Part shown: one piece after another, positions 19,211 to 28,035 of the stretch
Layout: each line of letters opens with the position of its first letter
Numbering within the stretch: the first letter of the stretch is position 1
Origin: Archangium lipolyticum
Lineage (GTDB): Bacteria; Myxococcota; Myxococcia; Myxococcales; Myxococcaceae
Assembly: GCF_024623785.1 (NCBI RefSeq)
Contig: NZ_JANKBZ010000011.1
Coordinates: forward strand, 62,001 to 126,000
Length of the DNA: 64,000 nt
Direction of reading: 5' to 3'
Translations under genes and position numbers: made by a program
Notes under the pieces: model-generated
What the model saw: only the letters and a program-made list of their open reading frames with translations
Told to the model about the DNA's origin: nothing
The model's database searches: none

Positions 19211-20101
19211 TCAGCCTTCCTTAGCGGTCTGTTGTAGTTTCTTGAACTCGTGGTCGAAGTAACTCTTGACGTCGGGGAGTTCGCGCAGATCCATCACAAT
19301 GGTCGGCGCCCCGACCCGAAGCACACGCTGGTGATCGTAAACCGACAGAATCGCCCACCGCTGGTCAATCAAGTACAAGGCATAGTTCGGCCTCTGCTTG
19401 AGCCAGAAGACCTTGATGCGATTTTTGTTGGCGCCAGCGTGTTCGGCGAAGCCACGCAGGCGCGTGGCAGTGTTCCGTACCTTTCTCCTCAGCTCTTCCT
19501 CGTCGACCGGTTCGGTAGGGTCATCATACATAGTGTGAAGCTGCTTGATCGTCGCATCATCGTCGGGGTCGGGAAGGTAGATCGTCAGAGAGCTGCTCGG
19601 CTTTTTGAGGAAGTTGATTAGTAGGTGCTCGTAGTTGCCGAGCCATGTGTGAGCGTAGTTGACCACGATCGTCTGCTCGCGCTCCGCTTTCGACAGCCAC
19701 TCGTTCCAGTCCACCTGCCGGAACATTTGGTAAAATCTGACAATCCCTATGGCATTGTTCTCGCCGAGCTTCGTTTCAATACGATCAAGCCGTTCGGAAA
19801 GCTCCGGCGGCATAGCAGGCGGAGGCGGCATGTGAGCCACCTTGTCAGCGGCGTCTGGCGCAATTCCGACCCATTTTGCAAAGGCGTAGACGGTGCAAAA
19901 TGCTAGTAGCGCGGCGGCCAAGTTGGGCAGCAGGTCTAGGAGGAAGGACACGAACTTATCGCCGCCCGAGATATCCGCATTCGGCTCCGGATGTTTGGAC
20001 GGGGCAAGGAAGTAGTAGATTGCCAACAGCAACCCGGTCAGAAGGAGCCCGACCACAAAGTAAAACCGCCGCGCAACATCATGCTTGGAGTCGTCGTTCA
20101 T
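19211..20101 (-). CDS. Two-TM membrane protein with a cytoplasmic domain of unknown function
   Basis: A 296-residue protein. Two TM segments near the N-terminus (FYFVVGLLLTGLLLAIYYFL at about 13-32, and a second around 55-75) precede a cytoplasmic region with a coiled-coil heptad (ELSERLDRIETKL) and a C-terminal alpha/beta domain. That domain has features reminiscent of PLD-like folds (NYAHTWLGNYEHLL, then SLTIYLPDPDDD, and a late YALYLIDQRWAILSV) but no HKD motif, so catalytic activity is not supported. ATG 20101 has TAGG upstream; a GTG at 20110 is in frame. TM-plus-sensor architecture fits a membrane effector, but this is inference. Confidence 0.6.
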   Translation of the reverse strand: MNDDSKHDVARRFYFVVGLLLTGLLLAIYYFLAPSKHPEPNADISGGDKFVSFLLDLLPNLAAALLAFCTVYAFAKWVGIAPDAADKVAHMPPPPAMPPELSERLDRIETKLGENNAIGIVRFYQMFRQVDWNEWLSKAEREQTIVVNYAHTWLGNYEHLLINFLKKPSSSLTIYLPDPDDDATIKQLHTMYDDPTEPVDEEELRRKVRNTATRLRGFAEHAGANKNRIKVFWLKQRPNYALYLIDQRWAILSVYDHQRVLRVGAPTIVMDLRELPDVKSYFDHEFKKLQQTAKEG

Positions 20102-20310
20102 TGTGGGCACCTAGTGTACCCATCTATTGTCGACTTGGCGTCACTCTTATGAACCGTTCTCGCCGAGCCCACTGTTGTTGGCAGGGGCGGAGCCGAAGAA
20201 GGTGCAGACGCCAGTCGCCCTATCCGCTCCATCTTCCGAAATCCGCGGGTGCCGATGGGTATCAGCTCCTGAGCCCGGGAATTCCTCCCGGCCACAGCCA
20301 GGAGCCCCTC

Positions 20311-20865
20311 ATGGTCTTCCTCCCCATCATCGCCAACAACCTGGGCAAAGTCGCCGTCGCGGCCGCCACCACCCTGGGCCTCGTGGGCTACGTCAATCGC
20401 GAGCGGATCGGCCGCTGGCTTGCGGACGAGTCCGACGAGCGGAACCAGGAGCGCCCCCAGGACTCGACGCGAGTGCTCGAGACGGCCGATAAGAAGCACG
20501 CGGAGCTGCTGGACAAGCTCGCCCTGAATACCGCCGCAGTGACCGAATTCAAAGGGCTCATCAAGGATGTCCACGAGGAGCTCGGCTCCATGGCCGAGAA
20601 CTTCCAGGGCGATCTGGACGCGCAACGGAGCGAGACGCGGGCGCTCGGCGAGGAGTTGCGTGCGGCCGTGGCGGACCTGGCGCGCCGTCAGGACGCGGTG
20701 GAGCAGTTCCTCCACGGCAAGGACCGGGGAGAGGTCTTCGCCGTGCCCGGGCGCCAACGCACCGTCGAGACTCCGCCCAGGCAGGAGGAGACGGCCAAGA
20801 GGCCGGCCACCACCGGCAGGCGGAAGGGGAATGGGAGCACCGCACCCGAGACGCGCGCGCCCTGA
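20311..20865 (+). CDS. Small membrane-anchored coiled-coil protein
   Basis: A 184-residue protein starting at ATG 20311 with CCAGGAG upstream; the frame is open far upstream but the earlier region lacks protein-like composition. Residues 1-25 (FLPIIANNLGKVAVAAATTL) can form one TM or a membrane-associated helix. Residues about 50-145 are a long amphipathic coiled coil with regular heptads (AELLDKLALNTAAVTEFKGL, then EELRAAVADLARRQDAVEQF). The C-terminal 40 residues are a basic, Pro/Thr-rich tail. No enzymatic motif is visible. It is convergent with the RHS gene; function is unknown. Confidence 0.55.
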   Translation: MVFLPIIANNLGKVAVAAATTLGLVGYVNRERIGRWLADESDERNQERPQDSTRVLETADKKHAELLDKLALNTAAVTEFKGLIKDVHEELGSMAENFQGDLDAQRSETRALGEELRAAVADLARRQDAVEQFLHGKDRGEVFAVPGRQRTVETPPRQEETAKRPATTGRRKGNGSTAPETRAP

Positions 20866-21088
20866 CGCACTCCCTCGCCCTCTCGCGGCTGCATGCCGGT
20901 GGTAGCCCACGAGCGCCCCGGCTTCTTTTGCTCCGAGGGGAACTCACGCTGCAAGCAGAGACAGGCGAAATAGGCGCTGCCTGTCCCAGTACGTTGAGCG
21001 GGATTCGACAGATACCTGACTCCCGCCGGTCCCGTCCACAATCCCCCCCTGGCCCCTGCCGTGCCTTCATTTCAGCTCACTGATTGAG

Positions 21089-24000
21089 TCAGCTTCTCGC
21101 GACATCCCCAATCATATTGCCTGTACTCATTAAATGAATCCAATTCGCCACAGCCCAGGCAACGCCTAAAAAGGTAAGAACGTAGGCCCCAATGTCCGCC
21201 GTATCCCCCCCTAAAGCTTCTGGGGGTGCTGTCAGCAGCCAACCAACAACTCCAGGCACTGTACGTGCAATACCACCCACGATTGCCTGGGGCCAATTAA
21301 TGACACCTCCTTGCTGATTATGAACATAAAGATCAAACAAAACAAGCAAAACAGAGTGCACACCACCACTAATCATCGCAGCAATCGACACCGTCAAAGC
21401 CAAATTATCACCAAGCTGCGCCCTAAATAATCTTCTCAACAAAACTGTCGTGATGGCAGCGAAGGCAAAAAAAGAACTCGTCATATTAGCATTAAAATTT
21501 TGCCGCAGACGCTTCAATTTGTCTTTTTTTGAAGAATTACTGGAATCAGCCCCAAATCCATTGGGATTCCCCCAAGGACCCTTGTTAGGGTCATCACCAG
21601 GAGCATCACCTCCAGACATCACCGACTCCTCGTCGCCTGCCGGATAAGCAATGACAATGGCACGCTTCATTTGGGCCTCCGCGGAGTTTACATTCGCCTT
21701 GGGATTGAAGCGCTTGAACAAATCTCCCGCTTGGGCTCTCACCAGCGACGTCCCTCCATCCCCGCTTTCCGATGAAGGGTTTTTCTTTGGGGCATTATCG
21801 GCGCGAGCACTCTGAGACAGATTTATCGCATAAATCGTGAGTCCTGCCACCAAGGCAATCGCAAGACCCACAAAGGAAATCGCAAGACCCACAGGACCCA
21901 TCAACGCTGATATAGCCACTACCGCCGGAAGCCCGCGCCCAGAAGGATCTGCGAACATAACCGGATTGCTATCTACATAATTGTATCGATTGAAAAGCTG
22001 ATTTTTATCCCTGCTGATGAACCTTTTTATCGCCGGATCGTAATAGCGGGTGCGCAAGTAGATCAGACCCGTTTCGCCATCCGTGTATTCACTGGTGTAT
22101 TCAAATGGATTACTCCTAATACTCAATGCGCCTACGGATTCGTCGCGCGGCTGCGGCTCCCGTTGCTGCCCGTAAGCCTCATAGAAATAGGTCTTCTCCA
22201 GTTGCGATTCCTGGTTGGCGATCGCAACGATATCCTTGTGGTCCTGCATATAATTTTGGACTTCGGTTCCCTCCCTTGCCCGAACTAGCCGGACATATCG
22301 CTTCGCGCCAATCATCAAATAGGAACTGCTCGCGTCACCTTGAATCTCATTGACAATATTGGCTAAACCATCCGCATCGTAATAAAAGCAGATGGGCTTA
22401 CTTCCCGATACCGTCTTGCTCTGGCGCATTCCGTTGGGATAATACATGTACTCCGCATCAACCTGGTCTTTCGTGCTCTTGTATGCCACCAACCGGTTCT
22501 TCTCGTCATAGAAGAAGCAGCGTCCCATTCCATCATCGATCAGATTGCCATTGTCATCGTAAATCAACATGCGATCGCCACTCGGCGACGCTATTTTGAT
22601 CAACTTGTTGTCGGCGTCATAGAAATACGACGTCGTGATTACCTTCCCATCTAACCCATCAACGATCTGCTCAATGGGATTGTTTGCTGCGTCATATCGA
22701 TAGCGGACAGCATGCATTGAATTTCCAGCTTTATCCACCACCTTTTCCCTAACGACCTGATTCAGACTATTATATTCGTACTCCACCGAGCGATTGACAT
22801 CAGCATTATTGGGGGCGATTGTTGAGCTATAGCGAATCATGACGATATTCTGCGTCACGTCGTCATATTCATTCTCGACTTTCAGCAGAACATTGCCATT
22901 TTTATCGGTCGTGGTCAGGCACACCACCTGCCCGTAGCCGGTATAGCGATAGCTGTATTCGACTCCATTGCTCATTCGCACTGATTTGATTTGCGCGGAT
23001 TGGCTCGGGTCTTCTGCAAGCGTGTAGTAACTGATAGAGATCGCATGCGCGGTGCCTTCCATCCGTGCGCCCTCCAACCTCCCGTAATCATCATAATCGT
23101 ACTGGGTTGTCTGTCCTAGCACGTCCGTAAACTGGCTCAACAGGCCGGCCCGATTGTATGAGTACGAAACCTTCTTGCTGTCAGGGTAAGTGACCGACTC
23201 GATTTTGTCGTCCAGGGTATAGGTGTATTGCATTTTTCCTGTCGATTTCCCGTCACGGAATGCTTCGACAGAATGCAAGGCATGAGTCAACGGATAATAA
23301 TCGAATCGTGTCTCGTGTCTCACGCCGTCCTTCCCGACATAGACTTCCGAAGCGACTTGGCCATCCATGTAATAGGAGAACTGGAAGACGGTACTCGTAT
23401 AGTCCTTGCAGGCGATGAGCCTTCCTGCCGCATCATAGGTATATTCATACTTTTGGCCTAGATTGTTTCGCTCCTGAACAAGCCGATTCAGGTTATTGAA
23501 TACAAACACATCGGACCTGGCAGAGTCCAACAAGCCCTGGCCTTGCACAACGGCAATCTCTTGGGACGCCGTATTACCAAACAGGTCTCTTGTAATAGAG
23601 CACCTGCCAACAATCTTGTCCGAGCCCTCCTGACGGAAGCTCGATACATGCAGATCAATGTCATACCCGATCCACGCCTTACGCCAAGCTTGCTCTGCTT
23701 TATCGCCTAGCGTCGTTGATATAACGCGTTGATATGCATTAAAACGAGACGTTTCGTAAATCTTTTTCCCAGGCCTTGATGAGGATAGGCTCAAGCCATT
23801 GACCGCACGCTTATCATTGAGCCAAACGGCATTGGCTCTTTGATTGTTCAAGAAAATTCTTTCGTCTTGAGCGACAACATCGGCCTCATGTCGAATGACA
23901 TCCCCCAACGCATTGGTTTCCGAAACAAGCAAGCCGCGGTCATCGTACTCAAACGAGATTCGCGATTTTTCGCCGAGCACACCTTCTATATACGCGCGTT

Positions 24001-26113
24001 GCCCTTTGTCGTTGTATCCCGCACACCAAAATGTCCGCTCGCCCCCATTTTCACCCAAATTATCGGCATGCCTGAGCATGTTGCCAAATCCATCGTAATA
24101 CTTATAAATCTCGAACCCGTTAGCGTACTTGGTTGTTACTTTATTGAGTTTATCGTCATAAACCCAATTCGTACTCACACCTAGCGGATCGACTTCCGAC
24201 AACATGCGCCCAAGATCATCGTATGTATAGGAAACAGTGGCACCTAACGGGTTTGTGGTATTCAAAAGCCAACCCGTGACAGCATCCCTTCTGATGATGG
24301 ATTTGCAATCTTGCGCATCCGTATGAGTAACCATCAGAACCGCGCCATTTAAGACATATTCGGCCGAGCTTTTTGTGCTTTCCAGCTCATGTGATTGGCC
24401 ATCCATCCATTTCAGTTCTTGGAAAATGACGCGTCCCTGATCGTCATAATCATACAAGACCATCTTACTGGCCTTGAAGGTCTCGCTATTTCCGTCCATG
24501 ACAACAAAACCATTGATGGACGACTGTATATTCTTTCCACTAGCAGTCAGGGTGTTCGCCAAGCGCCTGATCACTGGTTGAACTGATGGAGCGCCATCCC
24601 CGGACGTATAGTCGAACACATCCTGCCGCAGAATCAAACCGTAATTGTCATAATCATAGACAGTGACCACCCTGCTTCTGATCGTGAACTCTCCTTCATT
24701 ACTGTTGCTTTGGTATTCCTTGATTTCGACCAAGTTCCCATAATCGTCCAAATCCGTTTCATTTTTGTACGTCCGCTTTTCACCCTGATTGTTGTACACA
24801 TGAACCAGGGAGCATTTCGGCTCCTGATAATTCAGTGGCAGCCTATCATAGGGCGGAAAGTATCCTTTTTCATCCTGTCCACAGTAGGTATTGATTGCAT
24901 GATTGAGCAACTTACCCGGGCTTGCCTTCGAGTAAATCTTCTTTTCAAGCTCAAGATGCAAAAAGTTGTAGTAGTATTCCGTTACAAATATGCCGTCATC
25001 GACCTGGGTAACATAACGAAATTCGTTGTCGCCGCTTTGTAGCAGGGGATCCTGACCGTTCGAATCAAGAGAATACTTGGGGTAGCCAGTGTAATTGCCG
25101 ATGACGCCATGGTGCGTCCGCTGCGGATCATAATATTTATATTTAACTATCCGGGCTTCGCCGCCATACTGCGTGCTTGTCGACAAAACGGCATCGATGT
25201 TGATTGAGCTTTGCCCGCGAACCTTGGCTTTCACTGCCGTATAGTCATACGAGATTGCCACGCCGTTGGGGTACTCGATCTTGGAAATCAAATCGCGCCG
25301 TTCGTTTCCGCCATTATTTGTAACAATGGTTACCCTTCCAAGAGGATCCTTGTAGCCTGTTAGCAAAAAGGAAGTTGGGTCTACCAGGTAGGTGAACTTG
25401 ATGGCATTCCCAGCGCCAGCCGGGTAGGCTACTTCAAGACCACTTGACACAGGAGTTATGGTGATTTCCTGACCATGGGAGTTGACGATTTTTGCCAACC
25501 TGCTGTTATAGACGCCGGCATTGGTATGATAATAGAACTTGACGTGATTGCCAAACCGATCGTCCATTCCAATCAGCCGGCCATAAACGTCGAAATACTG
25601 TGTCGTTCCGTCATTGAACTCTAAAACATCGGTGTATTGCTGCGATTCATCATACGGAAACTTCTTGTTTCTGTGGTGGAGCTTGGCGTTTTCTAGCTTG
25701 TAATATTGCATCCCAGATGAAGTGCCTACATCCAATGCATAAGATTGCTCGCCATTGATATAGATGCGGCCGTCCGCGATGTAACTAAACAAGTAACTCC
25801 ATCCTATTGGCAGTCCAAGCAGCTGCCTTCCAGACCCGACGTTACTCTGGGCATAAAATATCGATGGCGTAATGTTCCCGCCAAAGAAGCCAGAAAGAGA
25901 GGGGGGAGCAATGCAAATTTGCAAAGTGCCGGTTCTGGGGTTGACCTCGAAATCCAGCGCGCCTTGGAAGTTTGCAGCATTGGACGTCACACTGGGATTG
26001 GCAGTGGTGGCGTTCGCGTCATTGATTCCCTTGACCTGTTCCAAGGTGTCGATTGCCGCTTTTTCTGCATCCGGTGTTTTTTTTCCAGCGCCTTGATCGT
26101 CGGATGATTGCAT
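21089..26113 (-). CDS. RHS/YD-repeat protein with a C-terminal membrane-segment domain
   Basis: A 1674-residue RHS protein. The N-terminal 1350 residues carry many YD repeats (for example YTYDAAGRLIACKD, YDYDDYGRLEGARM, YDDNGNLIDD), which form the cocoon that encloses a toxin. The core ends in RTRYYDPAIKRFISRD and NPVMFADPSG, the standard RHS boundary. The variable C-terminal part (about 290 residues) has a hydrophobic stretch immediately after the boundary and at least three more hydrophobic segments, so a membrane-acting toxin is plausible. ATG 26113 (MQSSDDQG) is preferred over 26218. There is no PAAR domain and no immunity gene downstream (223 bp without a gene). GC is near 45-50%, far below the neighbours. 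The lectin gene lies 138 bp upstream. Confidence 0.85.
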   Translation of the reverse strand: MQSSDDQGAGKKTPDAEKAAIDTLEQVKGINDANATTANPSVTSNAANFQGALDFEVNPRTGTLQICIAPPSLSGFFGGNITPSIFYAQSNVGSGRQLLGLPIGWSYLFSYIADGRIYINGEQSYALDVGTSSGMQYYKLENAKLHHRNKKFPYDESQQYTDVLEFNDGTTQYFDVYGRLIGMDDRFGNHVKFYYHTNAGVYNSRLAKIVNSHGQEITITPVSSGLEVAYPAGAGNAIKFTYLVDPTSFLLTGYKDPLGRVTIVTNNGGNERRDLISKIEYPNGVAISYDYTAVKAKVRGQSSINIDAVLSTSTQYGGEARIVKYKYYDPQRTHHGVIGNYTGYPKYSLDSNGQDPLLQSGDNEFRYVTQVDDGIFVTEYYYNFLHLELEKKIYSKASPGKLLNHAINTYCGQDEKGYFPPYDRLPLNYQEPKCSLVHVYNNQGEKRTYKNETDLDDYGNLVEIKEYQSNSNEGEFTIRSRVVTVYDYDNYGLILRQDVFDYTSGDGAPSVQPVIRRLANTLTASGKNIQSSINGFVVMDGNSETFKASKMVLYDYDDQGRVIFQELKWMDGQSHELESTKSSAEYVLNGAVLMVTHTDAQDCKSIIRRDAVTGWLLNTTNPLGATVSYTYDDLGRMLSEVDPLGVSTNWVYDDKLNKVTTKYANGFEIYKYYDGFGNMLRHADNLGENGGERTFWCAGYNDKGQRAYIEGVLGEKSRISFEYDDRGLLVSETNALGDVIRHEADVVAQDERIFLNNQRANAVWLNDKRAVNGLSLSSSRPGKKIYETSRFNAYQRVISTTLGDKAEQAWRKAWIGYDIDLHVSSFRQEGSDKIVGRCSITRDLFGNTASQEIAVVQGQGLLDSARSDVFVFNNLNRLVQERNNLGQKYEYTYDAAGRLIACKDYTSTVFQFSYYMDGQVASEVYVGKDGVRHETRFDYYPLTHALHSVEAFRDGKSTGKMQYTYTLDDKIESVTYPDSKKVSYSYNRAGLLSQFTDVLGQTTQYDYDDYGRLEGARMEGTAHAISISYYTLAEDPSQSAQIKSVRMSNGVEYSYRYTGYGQVVCLTTTDKNGNVLLKVENEYDDVTQNIVMIRYSSTIAPNNADVNRSVEYEYNSLNQVVREKVVDKAGNSMHAVRYRYDAANNPIEQIVDGLDGKVITTSYFYDADNKLIKIASPSGDRMLIYDDNGNLIDDGMGRCFFYDEKNRLVAYKSTKDQVDAEYMYYPNGMRQSKTVSGSKPICFYYDADGLANIVNEIQGDASSSYLMIGAKRYVRLVRAREGTEVQNYMQDHKDIVAIANQESQLEKTYFYEAYGQQREPQPRDESVGALSIRSNPFEYTSEYTDGETGLIYLRTRYYDPAIKRFISRDKNQLFNRYNYVDSNPVMFADPSGRGLPAVVAISALMGPVGLAISFVGLAIALVAGLTIYAINLSQSARADNAPKKNPSSESGDGGTSLVRAQAGDLFKRFNPKANVNSAEAQMKRAIVIAYPAGDEESVMSGGDAPGDDPNKGPWGNPNGFGADSSNSSKKDKLKRLRQNFNANMTSSFFAFAAITTVLLRRLFRAQLGDNLALTVSIAAMISGGVHSVLLVLFDLYVHNQQGGVINWPQAIVGGIARTVPGVVGWLLTAPPEALGGDTADIGAYVLTFLGVAWAVANWIHLMSTGNMIGDVARS

Positions 26114-26251
26114 GACTCTCTTCCCTTGAGTGAATAACAACCAGCGTGCTCGATTAACTGCGAATGCCCCAACACGTATTTTCAAGGAGCCCCCCATCCC
26201 TATGAAGAGAGGCTCCAACTCTTACTTTTGTTAGGCGCTTTTGCTGTTGAC

Positions 26252-27094
26252 CTACCGCCAGTCCAAATGGAACTTCAGAGCGGTCACGCGATCGCCGATC
26301 TTGTAATATATTCCAGCTAAATTTACCGGCATGCCGCCATTGCCAGACGACAAGTTCAAAACAGTTGCTTTCAAAACTTTTGCGTCTGGGACAGGCGTGC
26401 CTGCTTGAAGGTGTTCGAGACCAAAGTTCGCGTCGAAGAAGGTTAGTGGCGCAGTTCCTGGGTCATGGTCAGGACGCTGATGGGCTTGTAAACTATTGAG
26501 GTAGATGGTTCCATTAGCCGGAATCTCTACAGGCGGATTCGCGCGTCCGCCCGATCCACCATACACAGCGTTACCTACCTGAATGGAATCAATTTCCAAG
26601 CCAGATCTAACAATCATGGTTTTTTGCGTATTGGTATCCAACTCGGCATATAATGCCTCGACAGACCCAAACAAAAGCTGGTTACCCCTTTCGTATTTGC
26701 TATCAAATATGATTTCAAAATTTATTCCATCGACATAGGCACCACTGTGTATATCAATGAATTTCACCGGCAGGTAAGCATCCAGCATCGGCAATTTGCC
26801 ATCATACACTCCTACAGAAATAGGTTGACCATTGATGTCGGCTTCGAGCCATTGAAGAACCGCTGACTTGCCGTTGAGTTCTCTTGTTTGGATTTTTTTG
26901 ATATAAAATACGCCATCATCAGGTAGAATCGCCGATGCAACGCGCCCTCCTCCAGGGCCCCCGTACTTCTTGCCATCAATTTGGATTGCGTCGATCCGTG
27001 TGCCGGTCCAAAAGACAACTTCTTTACCTGCACCATTATCTGGTACAGCCTGCGAGTTCCCGCCGGTACCACCAAAATACATTGTGCTAGTCAT
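26252..27094 (-). CDS. Tandem jacalin-like lectin protein
   Basis: A 280-residue protein with two similar halves. Each carries the jacalin-type pattern of a short strand with I-D-x-I-Q followed by a Gly-rich loop: TGTRIDAIQIDGKKYGGPGG (about 30-49) and SGLEIDSIQVGNAVYGGSGG (about 164-183). GGTGG at residues 8-12 fits the first strand. Jacalin-fold proteins bind sugars at this loop. There is no signal peptide, so export would need another route. GGGAGG lies five bases before ATG 27094. It shares low GC and orientation with the downstream RHS gene, so lectin and RHS probably form an operon, with the lectin as a targeting or adaptor component (inference). Confidence 0.6.
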   Translation of the reverse strand: MTSTMYFGGTGGNSQAVPDNGAGKEVVFWTGTRIDAIQIDGKKYGGPGGGRVASAILPDDGVFYIKKIQTRELNGKSAVLQWLEADINGQPISVGVYDGKLPMLDAYLPVKFIDIHSGAYVDGINFEIIFDSKYERGNQLLFGSVEALYAELDTNTQKTMIVRSGLEIDSIQVGNAVYGGSGGRANPPVEIPANGTIYLNSLQAHQRPDHDPGTAPLTFFDANFGLEHLQAGTPVPDAKVLKATVLNLSSGNGGMPVNLAGIYYKIGDRVTALKFHLDWR

Positions 27095-27263
27095 GCCACC
27101 TCCCGAGATTTTAAAAAGAATAAGACCATAAGGCTTGGCGCCTTACAAGTCGCCGCGCAGCTACTATCGGGCGCGGCACAGGTGCTCCTCGTCGTTCTCC
27201 GCGAATCACTGATCCACCAGGTTGGATATCGCGCGCCCCTCCTCTTTCCGGTAGACGAACACC

Positions 27264-27641
27264 ATGGACGAAAAGCAGCGACACGCGATGGGGGAATCTG
27301 CTCGAGCTGCTCGCCTGCGGCTGGGCCTCACGCAGGCGGAAGTAGCCAAGAAGATTCGCCTGAAGTCCGGTGTCTATGGCCGGGTCGAGCGCGGGATGAT
27401 GGTCCCCAGCGTGCCGACACTTCGGCGGATCTGCGAGACCCTGGGCATCTCATCGGACGTGCTCCTGTCCCTGAGTACCCAGGCGCCCGAGGCGATGGCT
27501 CCAGCGCCTCCGCCCGCGGCCGGCGAACACCCGGAGTTGAGCCGCGCCATCCATATCCTACAAGGGTGGCCACCGGACAGGTTGGCGCTCTTGCGCAAGC
27601 TGCTGGAGACGGCCGACACACATCTCTCGGACGAGAGCTAA
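27264..27641 (+). CDS. XRE-family DNA-binding regulator
   Basis: A 125-residue protein. An HTH_3/XRE domain occupies about residues 9-70 (ARLRLGLTQAEVAKKIRLKS and GRVERGMMVPSVPTLRRICE), then a Pro/Ala linker and a short helical tail. Such proteins repress or activate promoters near mobile elements. It is convergent with a second XRE gene: its TAA (27639-27641) overlaps the other gene's TAG (27638-27640 on the opposite strand). No strong Shine-Dalgarno precedes the ATG. Likely target: a local island promoter. Confidence 0.85.
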   Translation: MDEKQRHAMGESARAARLRLGLTQAEVAKKIRLKSGVYGRVERGMMVPSVPTLRRICETLGISSDVLLSLSTQAPEAMAPAPPPAAGEHPELSRAIHILQGWPPDRLALLRKLLETADTHLSDES

Positions 27642-28030
27642 CGGGCTTCGGGCTGAGCAAGGGTGCGCGCCATGTAGCCGATAGCGGCGAGTTGCCTGTT
27701 GTCCAATTGGCGCAGGGTACGTATCAGGCGGCGCATCTGCGGCGATTCCTCCGAAGTGGGCTCGGACTCCATCAACCAGGTCACTGCCTCGCCCGCCGCG
27801 AGCCCCAGGGCTGCACTGGCATCCACCCGCAGCACCATGCAGAGCTTGCGCAGGTTCGGGACGCTCGGTGTCAGGTGGCCTCTCTCCATCCGCCCATACA
27901 CCTCGGTGGCCACGCCCACGCGGTCGGCCACGTCCGCCTGGGTCAGCTCGGCCTTGAGCCGGGCCTCTCGCAGGGCCACGCCCAGGTGAAAGGTCAACTT
28001 CTTCTTCGTCAGGTGGTCGCTCTTCTTCAT
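27638..28030 (-). CDS. XRE-family DNA-binding regulator
   Basis: A 130-residue protein with the HTH at about residues 17-70 (ALREARLKAELTQADVADRV and GRMERGHLTPSVPNLRKLCM) and a C-terminal helical region. It is clearly related to the opposing XRE protein (shared YGR(V/M)ERG and PSVP), so the pair probably arose by duplication and inversion. ATG 28030 is chosen; the frame stays open upstream through the kinase gene but in a non-coding register. It starts 5 bp after the kinase stop, so the two are translated as one unit. Confidence 0.85.
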   Translation of the reverse strand: MKKSDHLTKKKLTFHLGVALREARLKAELTQADVADRVGVATEVYGRMERGHLTPSVPNLRKLCMVLRVDASAALGLAAGEAVTWLMESEPTSEESPQMRRLIRTLRQLDNRQLAAIGYMARTLAQPEAR

Positions 28031-28035
28031 GGTGG

